Shown here in pieces: positions 22,816-35,900 of a stretch of 64,000 bases of DNA. The position numbers and the translations under genes were made by a program. Source of the DNA: Apostichopus japonicus (Eukaryota; Echinodermata; Holothuroidea; Aspidochirotida; Stichopodidae); contig NC_092579.1 in NCBI RefSeq assembly GCF_037975245.1, positions 20,158,666-20,222,665 on the forward strand, written 5' to 3'. The notes below the pieces were generated by a model. The model saw only the letters and a list, made by a program, of their open reading frames with translations, had not been told where the DNA came from and did not search any database. Each line of letters begins with the position of its first letter. Positions within the stretch are counted from its first letter, which is position 1.

Positions 22816-25800
22816 ATTGTCGTTTTTCTTTAACTGGTTGTTTACCACGGTACCGAATCTCTTCCCTAGACATCTTTACATATTGAGAGTCAACTTGCTT
22901 GATAATTTTATTTTTGTATAAGAGTCTGCTTCAAGAGCTCCATCATATTAAATGTATACTATCATTATTAAAACTTTGGAAGGGGGGGGGGGAGGGGGCT
23001 GTTTCACTTCCTGACAGCTGAGAGGAAAAGTCCACTTCCATATTTTTTTTTTCTATTGTTGAACAGGTCTGCTATTCTTTGTTTTTTTTTCAATGTCTTT
23101 TTAGTTTGTACTCAGCCAGAGAATCTATTGACATTTTACAAATAAGCCACTTGGAAGTACGACGCGGGGAGCGAAGGCAGACATTTACATAATAAATTTC
23201 CCGTTAAATATTCGGTACTGCTCAATCCACAAATGGATACTGCCCTTAATTTTCTGCAATCACCTCAGAGCAAGGCTTAACGTATCTAACGACACCCAAA
23301 AAACATGTTCAATCTTACTTAGGAGGCATTGTTTGCAACGGTTACCAAGAAATAATTGCTGATGACCTTCAAAACAAATTGGCAGTGTAGTAAACCATAA
23401 TGCAAATATCTCAACTGAAATTTTCTTTTATGTTTCACACATATTTTTGCAAAAAATTTGAATAAGTACAGATTATATTAATTGTCAAATACTGTCATCA
23501 TTCTGTAAGCTTCAACTGGATCTTAAAATAAAAATTCAGACCTTGACATGTGTTAACAATGTATACTATGCTATGAACCAATCGACACATGTCTTCATTT
23601 CAGCAGCGATGTCAAGTATTAACATGAGATGATAGCAATTTCAGTTTTTCTAAACCTGGGAAATGGACTAATTATCTTCACTGCTTTGGAAATAATTGCC
23701 TTTTTAACATCTAAAAACAGGGGAAATGGATGAATTCTCTGATTGCACATTCGGCATCCAATACCAGACATAACAGAGGCCACCATTTGCAGATGAGTGT
23801 AGTGACATCACTAACAAAATCATCTGTTAACCTACTGTGCTAAGCAGCCATTACAAACTGTTAAAATGACAGACTCAAAGTCAGGAATAGCTACCAAGTC
23901 AGGCACCAGAGAATCCCAAACACTTCCCCTGAATGTAAAACAAACCACCTGTGTAACAAACTCATCATTAATAAAATGTCTCGCTCTCAAGTGAAGTAAA
24001 CCTCCTCTCTGGTGACCTTAGAAATTGAAATGAAGTATTTTACGGGTAACTTAATACTTTCTCTTACCACATATATAGCGGGCATGGCAGCGACACTCTA
24101 AGATAGACCCCCTCCCCCCCGCAGTAGTGTGTGGATCGATATTCTAATGCCCACTTACATTATCCATGTACCCTGTATTTCAGTCACAACATAGCCTGCA
24201 CAGCTACTCTGCAATACAGCAGTAAACACACCTGTACCCATGGCAACGACTGCATCATGCAATGTTCGGTAAGCTGTCACTGTATACTTTTACTGTGGCG
24301 AATGAGCCAGACTATTGCTTTGACACTGTACAAGGTTTTGAATAATTACACAGTTGCTTGTAACTTAAAAGAGTATCGTTCAACATCATGATCTCCTTGG
24401 TAACGCTGGGGCTGAGAGTTGCACTCATCCCATAGACAGATGTGGTCATGTACAAACATTGTGGTCATGTATAAACAATGTGTATGACAATGTGGTCATG
24501 TATAAACCACACAAGATTTGACCACTTGTTCATCACAACAATAATCATTTTGTGTAGCGTTCATTTACACTGTAGCCTTCTCTGCGTAACCTTTTCAACT
24601 CGCACGTGCGTTAATTTTCCATGTAAGTCTCGCCTAATGAGTACAAAACTGTTAACTGGGCTTTAAAACTGTATTATCAGCTACAAGATTCTTACTGCAT
24701 ATTTTGGTTATCACATACACATGTTATGCATGTACTACCAGAGAGCCAGCCTACTACTTCCTCAAACAGTTAACTCCACCTCATTCGACTGAAGGATCAG
24801 TCACACAAGTGCCCTTGTCATACCACATGGAATTTTCCATTCCACAACAAGAGGATTCTGGGTACTTATACAATATTGCAGAGCAGTTTCTAACACCAAA
24901 AACATGTGGAGATTGGCTGGAAAAATTCAAGTCATAAAAACTGCTAATGTGACATCGATGAGATTTTCGGTAGGTCAATATGTAACAAAATAAAAAGCAG
25001 TTTGCTATTAATAAACCAAACAGAGTCACAGATGAAAGGTGGTTGATTTATCATATTGCTATTGTGAGAACATTTAAATTGCTTAATGAATATTCAATTT
25101 GGTGAGAAAATTGAAAAAAAAAAATTGAAACATGTGAGCACAAAGATGTCACGGTGGAAACAATGTTGACAACGCACCAATACAGTGACTCCTTTGGTAC
25201 ATAAAACTGGCTGAAAATTGAGGCATTTTCCATCATTACCAACAAAAAAAAAGGCATTGAAAGATGTCACATTAAATTCTGACAAAAAGAGGTGGTTCTA
25301 ACCATAACATAAGATAATGTCGAGAAAGAAAAACAAAAAAAGTAACAAATTTTCTTGACAAGAAAAACATTGACAAGATGAGTGAAGTAAGGTACTGCTT
25401 AATTAACTTATTAATTACTAAGCCAAAGTTTGCCCAACAAATCATTCCAGTGAGGGTCAGACCCGATGTTTCGATTCTTCGTCTCAATCGAGACAAATAC
25501 ATGGCACAGTCTGCAGTTTTCTTCAACCATAATGGTAAAACCTATCAAGCTTCTGATTGGTCTGATTGTCACTAAGATAGACAGATCCTACCAGGATACC
25601 AGATGCGATGGGTTTTAGAGGCCAAACTCAAGGATTAAAGCCGTAATCCAGGTTACTTTATCAAACCTTAGGGCCGAACTGCACAATAAGGGCCAACCAT
25701 ATTCATTTACAGACTCATGATTCTGTGCTGGGATCGCATCACCCATGTGACATTTGGTAACGACTCTTTGACATTACTGAAACTCTTAAGCTCACTAATG

Positions 25801-26731
25801 TCAACTACCCCACCCCACCCGACCCCCTCCCTCCCTCTCCATTTTTGGTACAGATTCATTCAGCAACAATTGCTTAATTTCTCCACCCAAACCTTTTAAT
25901 ACAAGTAAAACTATCATTTCATCAAGCATGCTCCATTTGACTATAATCAAGTATTTCAGAGAGAAATTTCTTTCCCCCCTCGTAACTTCCAACAACATGA
26001 AAAAGGTTTAGAACATTAAAGACGTTTTTTTTCCTTTCAAAACTGAACTTTTTTGGGTATTTTGTTCCCCCGATTCTGGGCACAGCAATAATCCACTTGG
26101 TGAGACGTTCTCTTGTTTCTTCATTTGAGAAGAACCACCACACGAAGAGAGGACACGGTTTTACTCGAGTTGTCCATTTTTTTCCCCATAAAAAAAAAAA
26201 ACATGCTGCCGTCCTTCTCGAGAAGAAGAAAAAAATAAAAAGAAGAAGAAGAATGAAGGAAGGAAGAAAAATTTGATGACAGAAAGAAAGAAAAAATGTT
26301 TTAACAAGGTAATAAACACCAAATGTAATCAGAAAATGTAAAAAGATTTTCAAACGGAAGAAAGTTATGAGCTAGGTGTCAGTAGCAAGGTCTTCCTCTG
26401 TTTTCATCTCTTCATCCTCTCTCTCTCTCTCTTCTCCAAACTTGAAGCAACCTCCAGATTCACATGCATACACAAGGTGCAGGGCACAAGTGTTGATAGT
26501 GGCAAAACTGTTTTTCACTTGCACAAAATAAATGCTGGCTATTGCAACTGTCCGATGACCACCATTTCTTTAAACGATTTTTTTTCTTTTTCGGTTTATA
26601 CGTATTTCCAGCATGGTAGCACTATTTTTTTTAATATTTTTTTTTCTCCCCGTTTTAGTACAGCAGTTCACGACAATGTCACGACTGTTAGACGTGACGA
26701 CGTTTCGAGGCACGTGGTGACAGATTTGATG
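22816..26731. other. Intergenic region; probable 3' UTR of the kinase gene at its right end
   Basis: No recognised gene. A 10-G tract lies near 22,981, and three short copies of tgtggtcatgtataaac sit near 24,440-24,508. A TC tract lies near 26,418, and a purine-rich tract near 26,220 gives a spurious low-complexity frame. Sequence left of 26,731 is downstream of the kinase stop codon and probably includes its 3' untranslated region, whose end is not visible. Confidence 0.45.
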
Positions 26732-26967
26732 TCATTTACGAATATACCTAGAGGAAGAGGTCCTGGCAGCATTCTCATCAATACCCATGTCCAATTTCAT
26801 TGCCCCCGTAGCGCCCCCATTCATAGCAGTGAACGGCGTGGCTATTCTACCATAGTCCCTCCTGGCAGGGTCCGCCGCGCTGGCGACCTGAGTGGCGACA
26901 CCTCTGTGAAGCCTACGACTCACTGATCTTTGGGCTTCCGCTCTTGAAATTGGACGGGGTGATGGAG
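26732..26967 (-). CDS. CK1 terminal exon, tail version 1 (SPRPISR...RLHRG)
   Basis: The acceptor gtctgcag precedes a frame that continues the upstream exon (split codon G|CT). It encodes a tail with SPRPISR and RRLHRG, closely matching the vertebrate CK1 delta/epsilon block SPRPISR...MRLHRG. It then becomes unlike known tails ([15 protein letters not shown]) and ends in TGA at 26,732-26,734. A GT (TCTAG|gtatat) lies 19 bases before the stop, so a further downstream exon cannot be excluded. Confidence 0.8.
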
Positions 26968-29900
26968 CTGCAGACGGAACAGAAAAAGAAACGCACCGTG
27001 TGAATATTTTGAAGAGAAACAAACAATTTTTGGAGATACGTCGTGCCTCGGGCCAGTCCCCGTTAAGTTTTTTTTATGTAGAAAAACAAAACTTCTTTTC
27101 GGAAGGTATCCTTGAGGTGTGCTCCCTTCTACTATGAGAGGCGACTCAATTAGGAATACTAACCCGAAGGAACAAAGCATCAGTCTTTTAAGGTTTTTCA
27201 TAGCAATGTGTCTCAATTTTTCTTTTTATTATGTGATTATGTAATCGTGTATAATAAAACCATCTCACACGATGCTAATTAATCGTTATCATGGGAACAG
27301 GTCTTACGAAAATTCAAAGGAAAATCTTGGTGGGTATTCTAATATTTGAGCTACTTAATTTTATCTTTCCAGGTCGTGGGGGAGGGAGGGAGGGGGGCCC
27401 AGCGTAGTATGTAACAGTGTGATTGTGCAAACAAAAAGAAATTTTTATTTTTAAAGAAAATAATGGAAAACAAAACAACAAAACATCAAGTTGGTATCAA
27501 GAACAGTACAATAAATTAAGAGTGTGATACATGAAATTAGTAGATGAATTAGTTTTTGAGATATCAGTTTAGTCATGGCTAGTACTGTTAATCATACATA
27601 CTTAAACCAGATTCTCTCTATTTTCTCCTGAGTCTGCCCGGTTTTGCTCTCTGATTTCCTTTGCAAGCGACGTGGGTTTGGCAAGCCTGGTCCTGTTGAC
27701 CACGGGGTATGGGCACCCAGGGGCGGGGAAGCCTATCGTTCTTATGGGATGGAGTGGACATGCTAGCCTGACAGGAGTTAGCAGAGGCTGACACATGCAC
27801 GCTGGAGGAGCCTAGGGAAGGGAGAAAGAAAAGGGTGCAGGAAAGAGACGACAAACAAGAAAGATGAAGAAGAAATAGAAGACGAGACGTCGTGCAAAAA
27901 AGTAGAAGTTATACAAGCAGGCATGTGTAAGAACAAAAACAAGGGTAACAGATATACATGTGTGACACTACGATGAGGAAAATGGCGACACCTTCTAGGA
28001 GACCGTAAAAAAAAAAAAAAAAAATCACCTAAGTCATAAATGGGGATGGAGTAACTTAAAGCTAGGAAATTAATCAGTGCTTACAAATATATTTGCATAG
28101 TGCTCAATATTGGGGTCTTTTAACCGAATTTTAATTGTCATGAATTTTGTGAAAATTAGCTTAAGCTCTTTATGAAAAGAAAAAAAATTGCTTATTAAAA
28201 ATACGCTTTGCATTTTTAATTTAGAAAGTTGAGCATTTTTTTTTAAAGTAGCATTTTCACTATGCCTAGTAACAAGATAATAAACATGATTGGTCATCAA
28301 GTTTTTCTGACCTGTAATCACATTTTGATAAAACTGCCAGAACCATGTATTCACTTGTTGAAAAAACGTTGGCCTATTGTTGATGAGACCAGACTGCACA
28401 CATGGCATAGTTTTGAAAATAATTTGCCACCCCCCACCTAAAAAAAAAAAGGATTGAGGGACTCTGGCAGAAAAATGGAGACTTTCAAAACTTGAAAAAA
28501 GCCACCATTCTGAAATGAGAGCCCTTCTTTGTGAAATGAGTGAATGGATTAATTGGCGAATGACTACATGTGCATACAATGACAGGAGAAATGAGGAAGG
28601 AATTACTGAAGGATATACCTTGACATATCAAGTGCACCATGGATGACACTGGGTGCAGTAATGGAAGAATATGAACATTTAAAATAGATGAAAGAATGAC
28701 CGGGGTGATGGATATACATACATATAGTACACACAATCATGCATGAAGGATACTTTATACATTAACAAAACACACAATGACAAATACGAGATGAACATGA
28801 ATTCAATATGGACAAACTGGATGGACGGTAGGCATGTTGGTTACCGGTGATCTCGTTGCAAAACAAGAGACAACAATGGGCAAAAGGGAGCTGATATGTT
28901 TGGGGAGGGGTAGGAAGAGGGAGGTGAAGGTATTTTATCCTCGAAATGTACATTTTTGTATTATTCTCATATTTTAACTTGGCCAAATGTCAGCGATTTA
29001 TCTGTTTATAACGTAAAGGAATCATTGAGGTCATGTTTCAGCGAGGACTCTCTCTGAGAAAGTGTGTGTCTGTGAACTTGTTTGCATTCTGACTGAGAGG
29101 GGAGGGGATGGAAGAGGTAAGAGGAAGGTAAAGGTATTTTATCCTCAAAATGTACATTTTTGTTTTATTCTCATATAGCAACTTGGTCAAATTTCAGCGA
29201 TTTATCTGTTTATAATGTAAAGGAATCATTGAGGTCATGTTTCAGCGAGGACTCTCTCTGAGAAAGTGTGTGTCTGTGAACTTGTTTGTATTCCGACTGA
29301 GAGGGGAGGGGAAGGAAGAGGGAGGTAAAGGTATTTTATCCTCAAAATATACATTTTTGTTTTATTCTCTTAAATTAACTTGGTCAAATTTCAGCAATTT
29401 ATCTGTTTATAATGTAAAGGAATCATCAAAGGGTGTGAAGACTTGCACAAACAGAAACGTCTAATGCCGGTAATCTGACCTAGTTTCGAATGAGGTGTAA
29501 CAGAAGTGTTAGACACCACCATCGATCCCAGAAAATACACACACACAGCTTGCTACCATCGGTAATTAGACACTAGTGTACAGTCAGTACATACAGCTGC
29601 GGTCAATACCCACAGCACAGTGTATAAACGATACAGCGATGGACATCTCAGGTCCAGCTAAAGATAACAATTAAGGTATCACGTTTCATTACTGTCTGCA
29701 TATTGTAGCGACACGTACAAAACATCACTTGCAAGCAACAGAAAGTAAACTTTTTCAGAGGGCCGCACGCGGTTTGGGGCGAGTCTTCAATGCCTTTAAG
29801 GTCATGTTTCAGCAAGGAATCTCTCTGAGAAAGTGTGCGCCGGTAAACTTGTTTGTATTCCGACTGAGGACTTGAACAGAGGATCACCACGACCTCAGTG

Positions 29901-32900
29901 GTATTCTATTGTTCAGGGGTGTTGTTAAGGTTAGGGTACATGGATCTGAACAATGGAGATAAAAAACAATAGGGTCCTGACTTGGAATGTAAAACACTCC
30001 TGTGTGTGTGTGTGTATATGTGGAAATGGGGAAGGGAGAGGGAAATGTATATGTTCTGTGCTATTACTTTATTGTTAAGCCATTTAAGCTCATGAGTTTG
30101 TTCAACTCATCTGAAGATCGACCATCTCAGCTCAAGTGCAGAAAGTGAGATGCACTAAAATATCTTCGACGATGTCAATGAGGGCAGCAGACAAAATATA
30201 AGCCGAATATTATACGCTGCATGTGCAAAATCCGATGACAACCATCTGATGACAACCATACAGGAGGAGTGTCAAAAGAATAACCAACCAGCATAGACAA
30301 GGGTTAGTTAGAAACAATGATAACTTATCATGCACCACGATGAACAACTGAATGTTGCAAGAGCGTGTTTGGGGGGGGGGGGGCAACCCCAAACAACAGA
30401 AAGAAGGAAATAGCATATATGTAAAGGTATCAAGAGAAGGAAGAACTCGATTTGCTACAGCCACATTTATCAGTTTAGTTTTCTAAAATCTTTCAACTTG
30501 CCATTCAAAGTTATCTTAACCTTAAACTGGAAAAAACAAAAAACAAACGAGAGAGATTGGATCTGGCAAAAATCAACAAAAACATGGGACAGTTCAAGGT
30601 AGGTAGCGACCAGATGTTGGTTTTGTTTTTTTCCCCTACTAATATTGCAAACCTATTTTCAACTTTCATCAGATCAACTCCATGTTCCTAGGATAATGCC
30701 CATTATTTTTCCTAATTAGTATTAAGAAGCATTGCTTCTTGACCTTCAAGGTACAATTTCATTCATGTGCACTGAATGTGCATGAAAGGTAAAAAATCCC
30801 TAGGGTAACTCTCGGGTAAAGAGAAATCTGTTTTTGTCGTCAAATTTATTGTTCGATTAGAGACCTATAACAATGTCATATATCATAATTCTGTCGCTTG
30901 ATGGGGGGTGGTGGGGGTGGGGGTGGGTTTGGAGGGTGCGGGCGACAGTGAGGCATCTTTGCCATCACATTTGCTTGACTCGTAGCTACTGGCACATGTG
31001 CAATTTGATTGATTTTGATTTAACATTATGCTTCACCCCCTGCCACAAACACACACCAATCTATTACAAACAAAAGACATGGACATCCGAGCACGCATAA
31101 ACAACTGTCACAATTTGTTATCCTAACAAGGACAATATAGTACGGTATGCAACAATTACACTACACACAACTTTTACACTATAAGACCAAGTAACTTGAC
31201 AAATTTTTACTCTCCAGACCAATATAAGCAAACATACAACAAGAACAAAACAACACCCAGTACAGTAAACACACCCACATGCCACATAACAGAAATTTGA
31301 TGACTGAATCCAAGTTCATTGCTTAGAACATTTTCTACAAACAGGTGTAAACCACATCCTAATAGCATTTTGTACACAAAAGATATATATTTAGAAATGT
31401 TTTCAAAAAACAAAAACAAAGCACTCACATAGAAACATTCAGCACGACAAACATATACCATCACAAACCACTTAACCTCCACATAACCTTCACCCTATGG
31501 ATTATTGTAACAAGCAAGAAGCTACCAGAAGAACAAACAACACTCCCCTTTCATACCACATCACACATTTATCCCCCTCCCACCCCCCCCACCCCAAAAA
31601 AATAAGAATTTTGACAGAGTGCCTCCTTGCTAAATTCAAATTCTTATGACAAAAACAGGATACAGCTAAGTTAGGTCTGAAACCCATTCAGCATTCACAA
31701 ACTTTCAGTTTCCCTTCACCAAAATATGAGAGCAGAAACATAACACCACAACAAACCAAAACCAAACATACTTCACAAAACTATTTAACATTGTGACAAC
31801 ATTAATACCCATTCCACAGTATTTGGCAAGACAACAAAGATATATTTACAAATTTAAGAAAAATATTTGGAAAGTAAACAGAACAACAACCATGGCAATG
31901 GGCAAAATCTCATATTTAAATTTAATATATGTTTCTTACAGGTCAAACACTAGAATGAGGTGCAAACAGGTCAGATAATGTTTTATTTAGCTTTGTAAAA
32001 ATGACTCTTTCGTATATTCAAGCTTTCAAAGTGATTTATTTTGTAACTAGAATACTTTATTACAAGATTTATTACTTGGAAAAACTTGAGGCTATTTGTT
32101 ATTAAAAAAGACTCTCTTTTGATGTATTGATGGCTGACGATTATGGACTAATTTTTATCGACAGACGTTCAAAATTTTCAGATTCATATGAGGCAAGCAC
32201 TTAGCCAAAGGCACTTAGCCAAGTTCGATTTAGTATCTAAATATTATCAGTCGGTTCTACCTCTCTCACAAATACCTTTACTTTAAGGAAATGGAAGCAC
32301 TCTTTAATCTCTGTTTTGACTTCCAAGAAGTTGAACTGTTCCCTTCAAATCCACATAAGACACCTAAAGGGTATCCCAAACCCATGCTGCTGGATGAATC
32401 TGAAAAACCGAGCCATTCTTTCAAGCAACATCGTTCACTAATATCAAATTCCTCTGCTGGTCACAATTAAAGCCAAGCAAACAGAAGGCAAAGTAGGACA
32501 GTGTCAATATAAGAACAGAAAAGAAAAACTTGAACAGACGAACGATGAGAAGAAATTGCACACGACCAAAACACGTTCAACAACACAAAGATGATGAAAA
32601 TAGTAATGACATACCAAGTGCTAAGCCTCTGCACTAACTAAGTGCGGAGTTGATTTCCTTAGAGAAAGGCAGGAGGAGGCGAGTGAAAGAAAGCAAAGAG
32701 GTTCTTTTGGATCAAAGGTCAGATGAAACAATGGCAGAGGAAGGAGATTTTTTTTTTTAATTGTTGAAAAAAAAAAATTGCTTTCCATTTGGGAGCAAGA
32801 TTCCGAGGAACAACCAACCAAAAGAGAAAATATGGTAATCACATCCTCACAACCTCAAAGATATCCCTTCTCTGTGGAATGACATATGAAAGCAACCTGA

Positions 32901-35900
32901 AAACTTGCCCAACTACATGAAACCATACATCTATACAGTTAGGGAGCAAATTACGTAACTGTAAATGTCTCTGTTTACAGAAAGTTGGTAGTCTTTTAAC
33001 TTCACAATACAATCTGGAAAACTCCCCCAAAGTAAGAAAAGCGAAATCTTTTACTAAATGTCCACCAAGTTAAAAACAAGCTTCAAGTATTACCTATCAC
33101 CTAATTTATACTAAAACAAGGAGAGACATACATACGTATATCATTTTGCTCCATTCCTTCAAGAATTGTGACAAATGACGGAGCCGTTATAAACAGAGAG
33201 ATTAGAGAGAGAGAGACCATGTGTGTGATAATAAAATGATTCAAACAGGGTGACTTAGTAAGTATCACAACCAGTAAATAACTTATCATAGGGAGGAGTG
33301 TCAGGAGTCATGTTTTTGCCCCACCCCCTCTCCCCACCCCCCTCCAAACATTCAGACGGTGCAGGCACAGTAAACGGAGAGAAAGAGCATGTCAAAATGT
33401 AGTGATTGTAACAGGCAAGTATAGAAATGTTTCAGAAGTGATGGGATGTTCCTGTTGAAGTCATATACATGTCAGGTGCACAATATTAATCAACGTGACA
33501 TATCAAAAAGGAGAGTGGTGCCACCCAGGAACGACGTCACATCCTGTGACAGATGCGACCTTTGACTTCTTGCCATCCAATCCTCATTCTTCCTCAATCC
33601 TCCCCGACTTGGCTTCGGGTCCGTTCAGACGGTAACGGGACGTCCTCTTAATAAACGCTATTGTTTGGTCAACACTTTACGTGTCAACTTACCACCAACT
33701 CCATGGCCAGCGGCTGGATTGGGTTCTTGACCTTTGACGCGACCTCCGGCAGCGGTTCCTGCTAATGCTCTTGTGGTGGAACTCCTCGGGTGATGGAGAT
33801 TGTGTCTCCCGTCATCCTTCTCTCCTCTTCTTTCCCTGTCAGATTCGTCGGTGGTACGGCCACTGCCGCACTGCTGCAATGAACCAAGTAAAGAACAACG
33901 GCCGTGAAATTCTCACACTTTTATCTAGTAGTCCATCCATAAATAGCTTTAATGCTTCACCGACTACCAAGTTTGTACACTATATGCACCCTAAGAAAAG
34001 GTGAATTCCTATATATAACTATATCACCCACCAAACACCCACCAAAACAAGATGGACACTGAAAGCTGATTTTTTTTTTTAAATTGTAACAAAGAAGTTC
34101 CCATACATATTATCCTCTAACCTTGCCTCCACAAGCTCCTGCAGAAGACATCTCTCACGCCGGGATACAAATGACAGAGGCCTTACAAATACAATATCTG
34201 TAAAATAGCATCTTAACGACTGGATAGAAGACCTGCATGACTCTTAAATAGCAAGCTTGAAACACTTGTTACATTACTAAAGATGTAAGCAAATCTAAAG
34301 CATTCTTCACAAACTACCTTTCAAAAGTTTATTACTGTTCAGCAACTAAGATCATCGCTATCACACTTTGAGAAATAATCGATTAGGTTTCGCACATTGG
34401 TGACTCTGTGAATTTTTGTTTACTCTTGCCTAGATATAGCTTTTTATGATGTGTTTTGGCCCAAGATTTTTCTTGTGTGGGTGGGTCCCAGTTATAATGT
34501 GGTAGGGACCCAACTGGTCCTTGATTAACCAAGGCTTAGTCTCAATTCTGCCATACATTTTTCATCTAGTTTTGCGCAGCCAAATTTTGTTCCATGATGC
34601 TTTGAAATGTTAAAATCTGTCCAATTAGATACTGAATGTTCATGTCCTAGATCCAGGAAATATAACATATTTTGTTAGTTTTGCCTGACCAAAAATTTGA
34701 TCTGTGGCATTAAGTATCGATGAGCTGTTCCACTAAATGCTTCCTCTTATATGTGTACTTGCAAATACAAGATAGATAAGTTGACAGGAAATAATGGCGA
34801 TACTTTCTATTCTTCTTCCCACGCCATCCTCAGTTTGTCTATCATTCCCAACCGATTCTTTTAATACAAATAAAAACAAAGGATGCTCTCTTCACACTTA
34901 CAAATTTCAGCATATTCCAGTCAAAGACATAATCGTAGAAGAAGCCTTGTCTATGGAAGAGATTGCGAAACAACTGTCTGAGATATGAGTAATCTGGTTT
35001 TTCGTCAAACCGCAGGTGGCGGGCATAGCTCAGGAATGTTGCAAACTCGGCTACAAATAAATAGAGAAAAACACAAAAAGAAAATAAAGATTATTAACCG
35101 ACACAAGAATGTGACCAGTATTCATATGATGAATTGATTAACGTGAAATTTATGTACCTCTTCTGCAACAAAATGATAGCATGAATTGAAACTCACTCTT
35201 ATTATACATTTTGCAGATCTCAAGCAATGAAATGCTTTCAACATATTTTGACTAAGATATAAATATGATAAGGAAAATAAAGGTTTGTGTTTATCTATAT
35301 ACGTCGAACATAACTTACACCAACAATGGAACAGCTTTATAAATTTCTCTTTTCATCCCCAGAATGGTTTCAATTCTGGGTTTGAATAATTCAAGCAGTG
35401 CCCCCATTCTTCCCTCCTCCTCCTCTTGTATCTCTTGTCCCCCCTCCCCCCCCCCCCTTAAAAAAAAAGAGAAAGCTATCGAGATTATAGTATCACTTTT
35501 AGAAACAACTTACGAGGGCAATGTTCCATACATCTTTCTTTTGATCCAAAAGGGTACAATTACTGGGTATTTAGTCTTACCAGGTAATGGCACCATTTCC
35601 TATGTGCAACTAGGCTTGGTACAGCTGCTGCTATGACATCATCATAGGCAGGTGTGGACACTTTTGATTTGAAAATTAACTAGACTTTCTAAAGTGTCCT
35701 CACATCTCTTGCTTTAAAGAATTGTACTGGTCAAAATTTATTTTTTGATATATACAAGGAACATATCTCAAAAATGGTACATAGGAATTGAATGCAAATT
35801 TCACCAGAATGCTTAGATTATGTTCCTCTTTAACATATCAAAAAGAAATTTTGACCTGGACTATTCTTTTAAGTTACAATATCCTTTATGTATCTAGTGC

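Noticed and set aside
25922-26353. 143-codon minus-strand frame rich in Phe and Leu
   Set aside because: Arises from purine/pyrimidine tracts (gaagaag and poly-T); low complexity and probably 3' UTR or intergenic.
28903-29430. CRISPR-like array
   Set aside because: Only 2.6 long direct repeats without spacers, in a eukaryotic intron.
33693-33873. Assignment of the kinase to the CK1 gamma class
   Set aside because: The catalytic domain and the SPRPISR/RLHRG tail match delta/epsilon, and there is no Cys-rich prenylation-like gamma tail.
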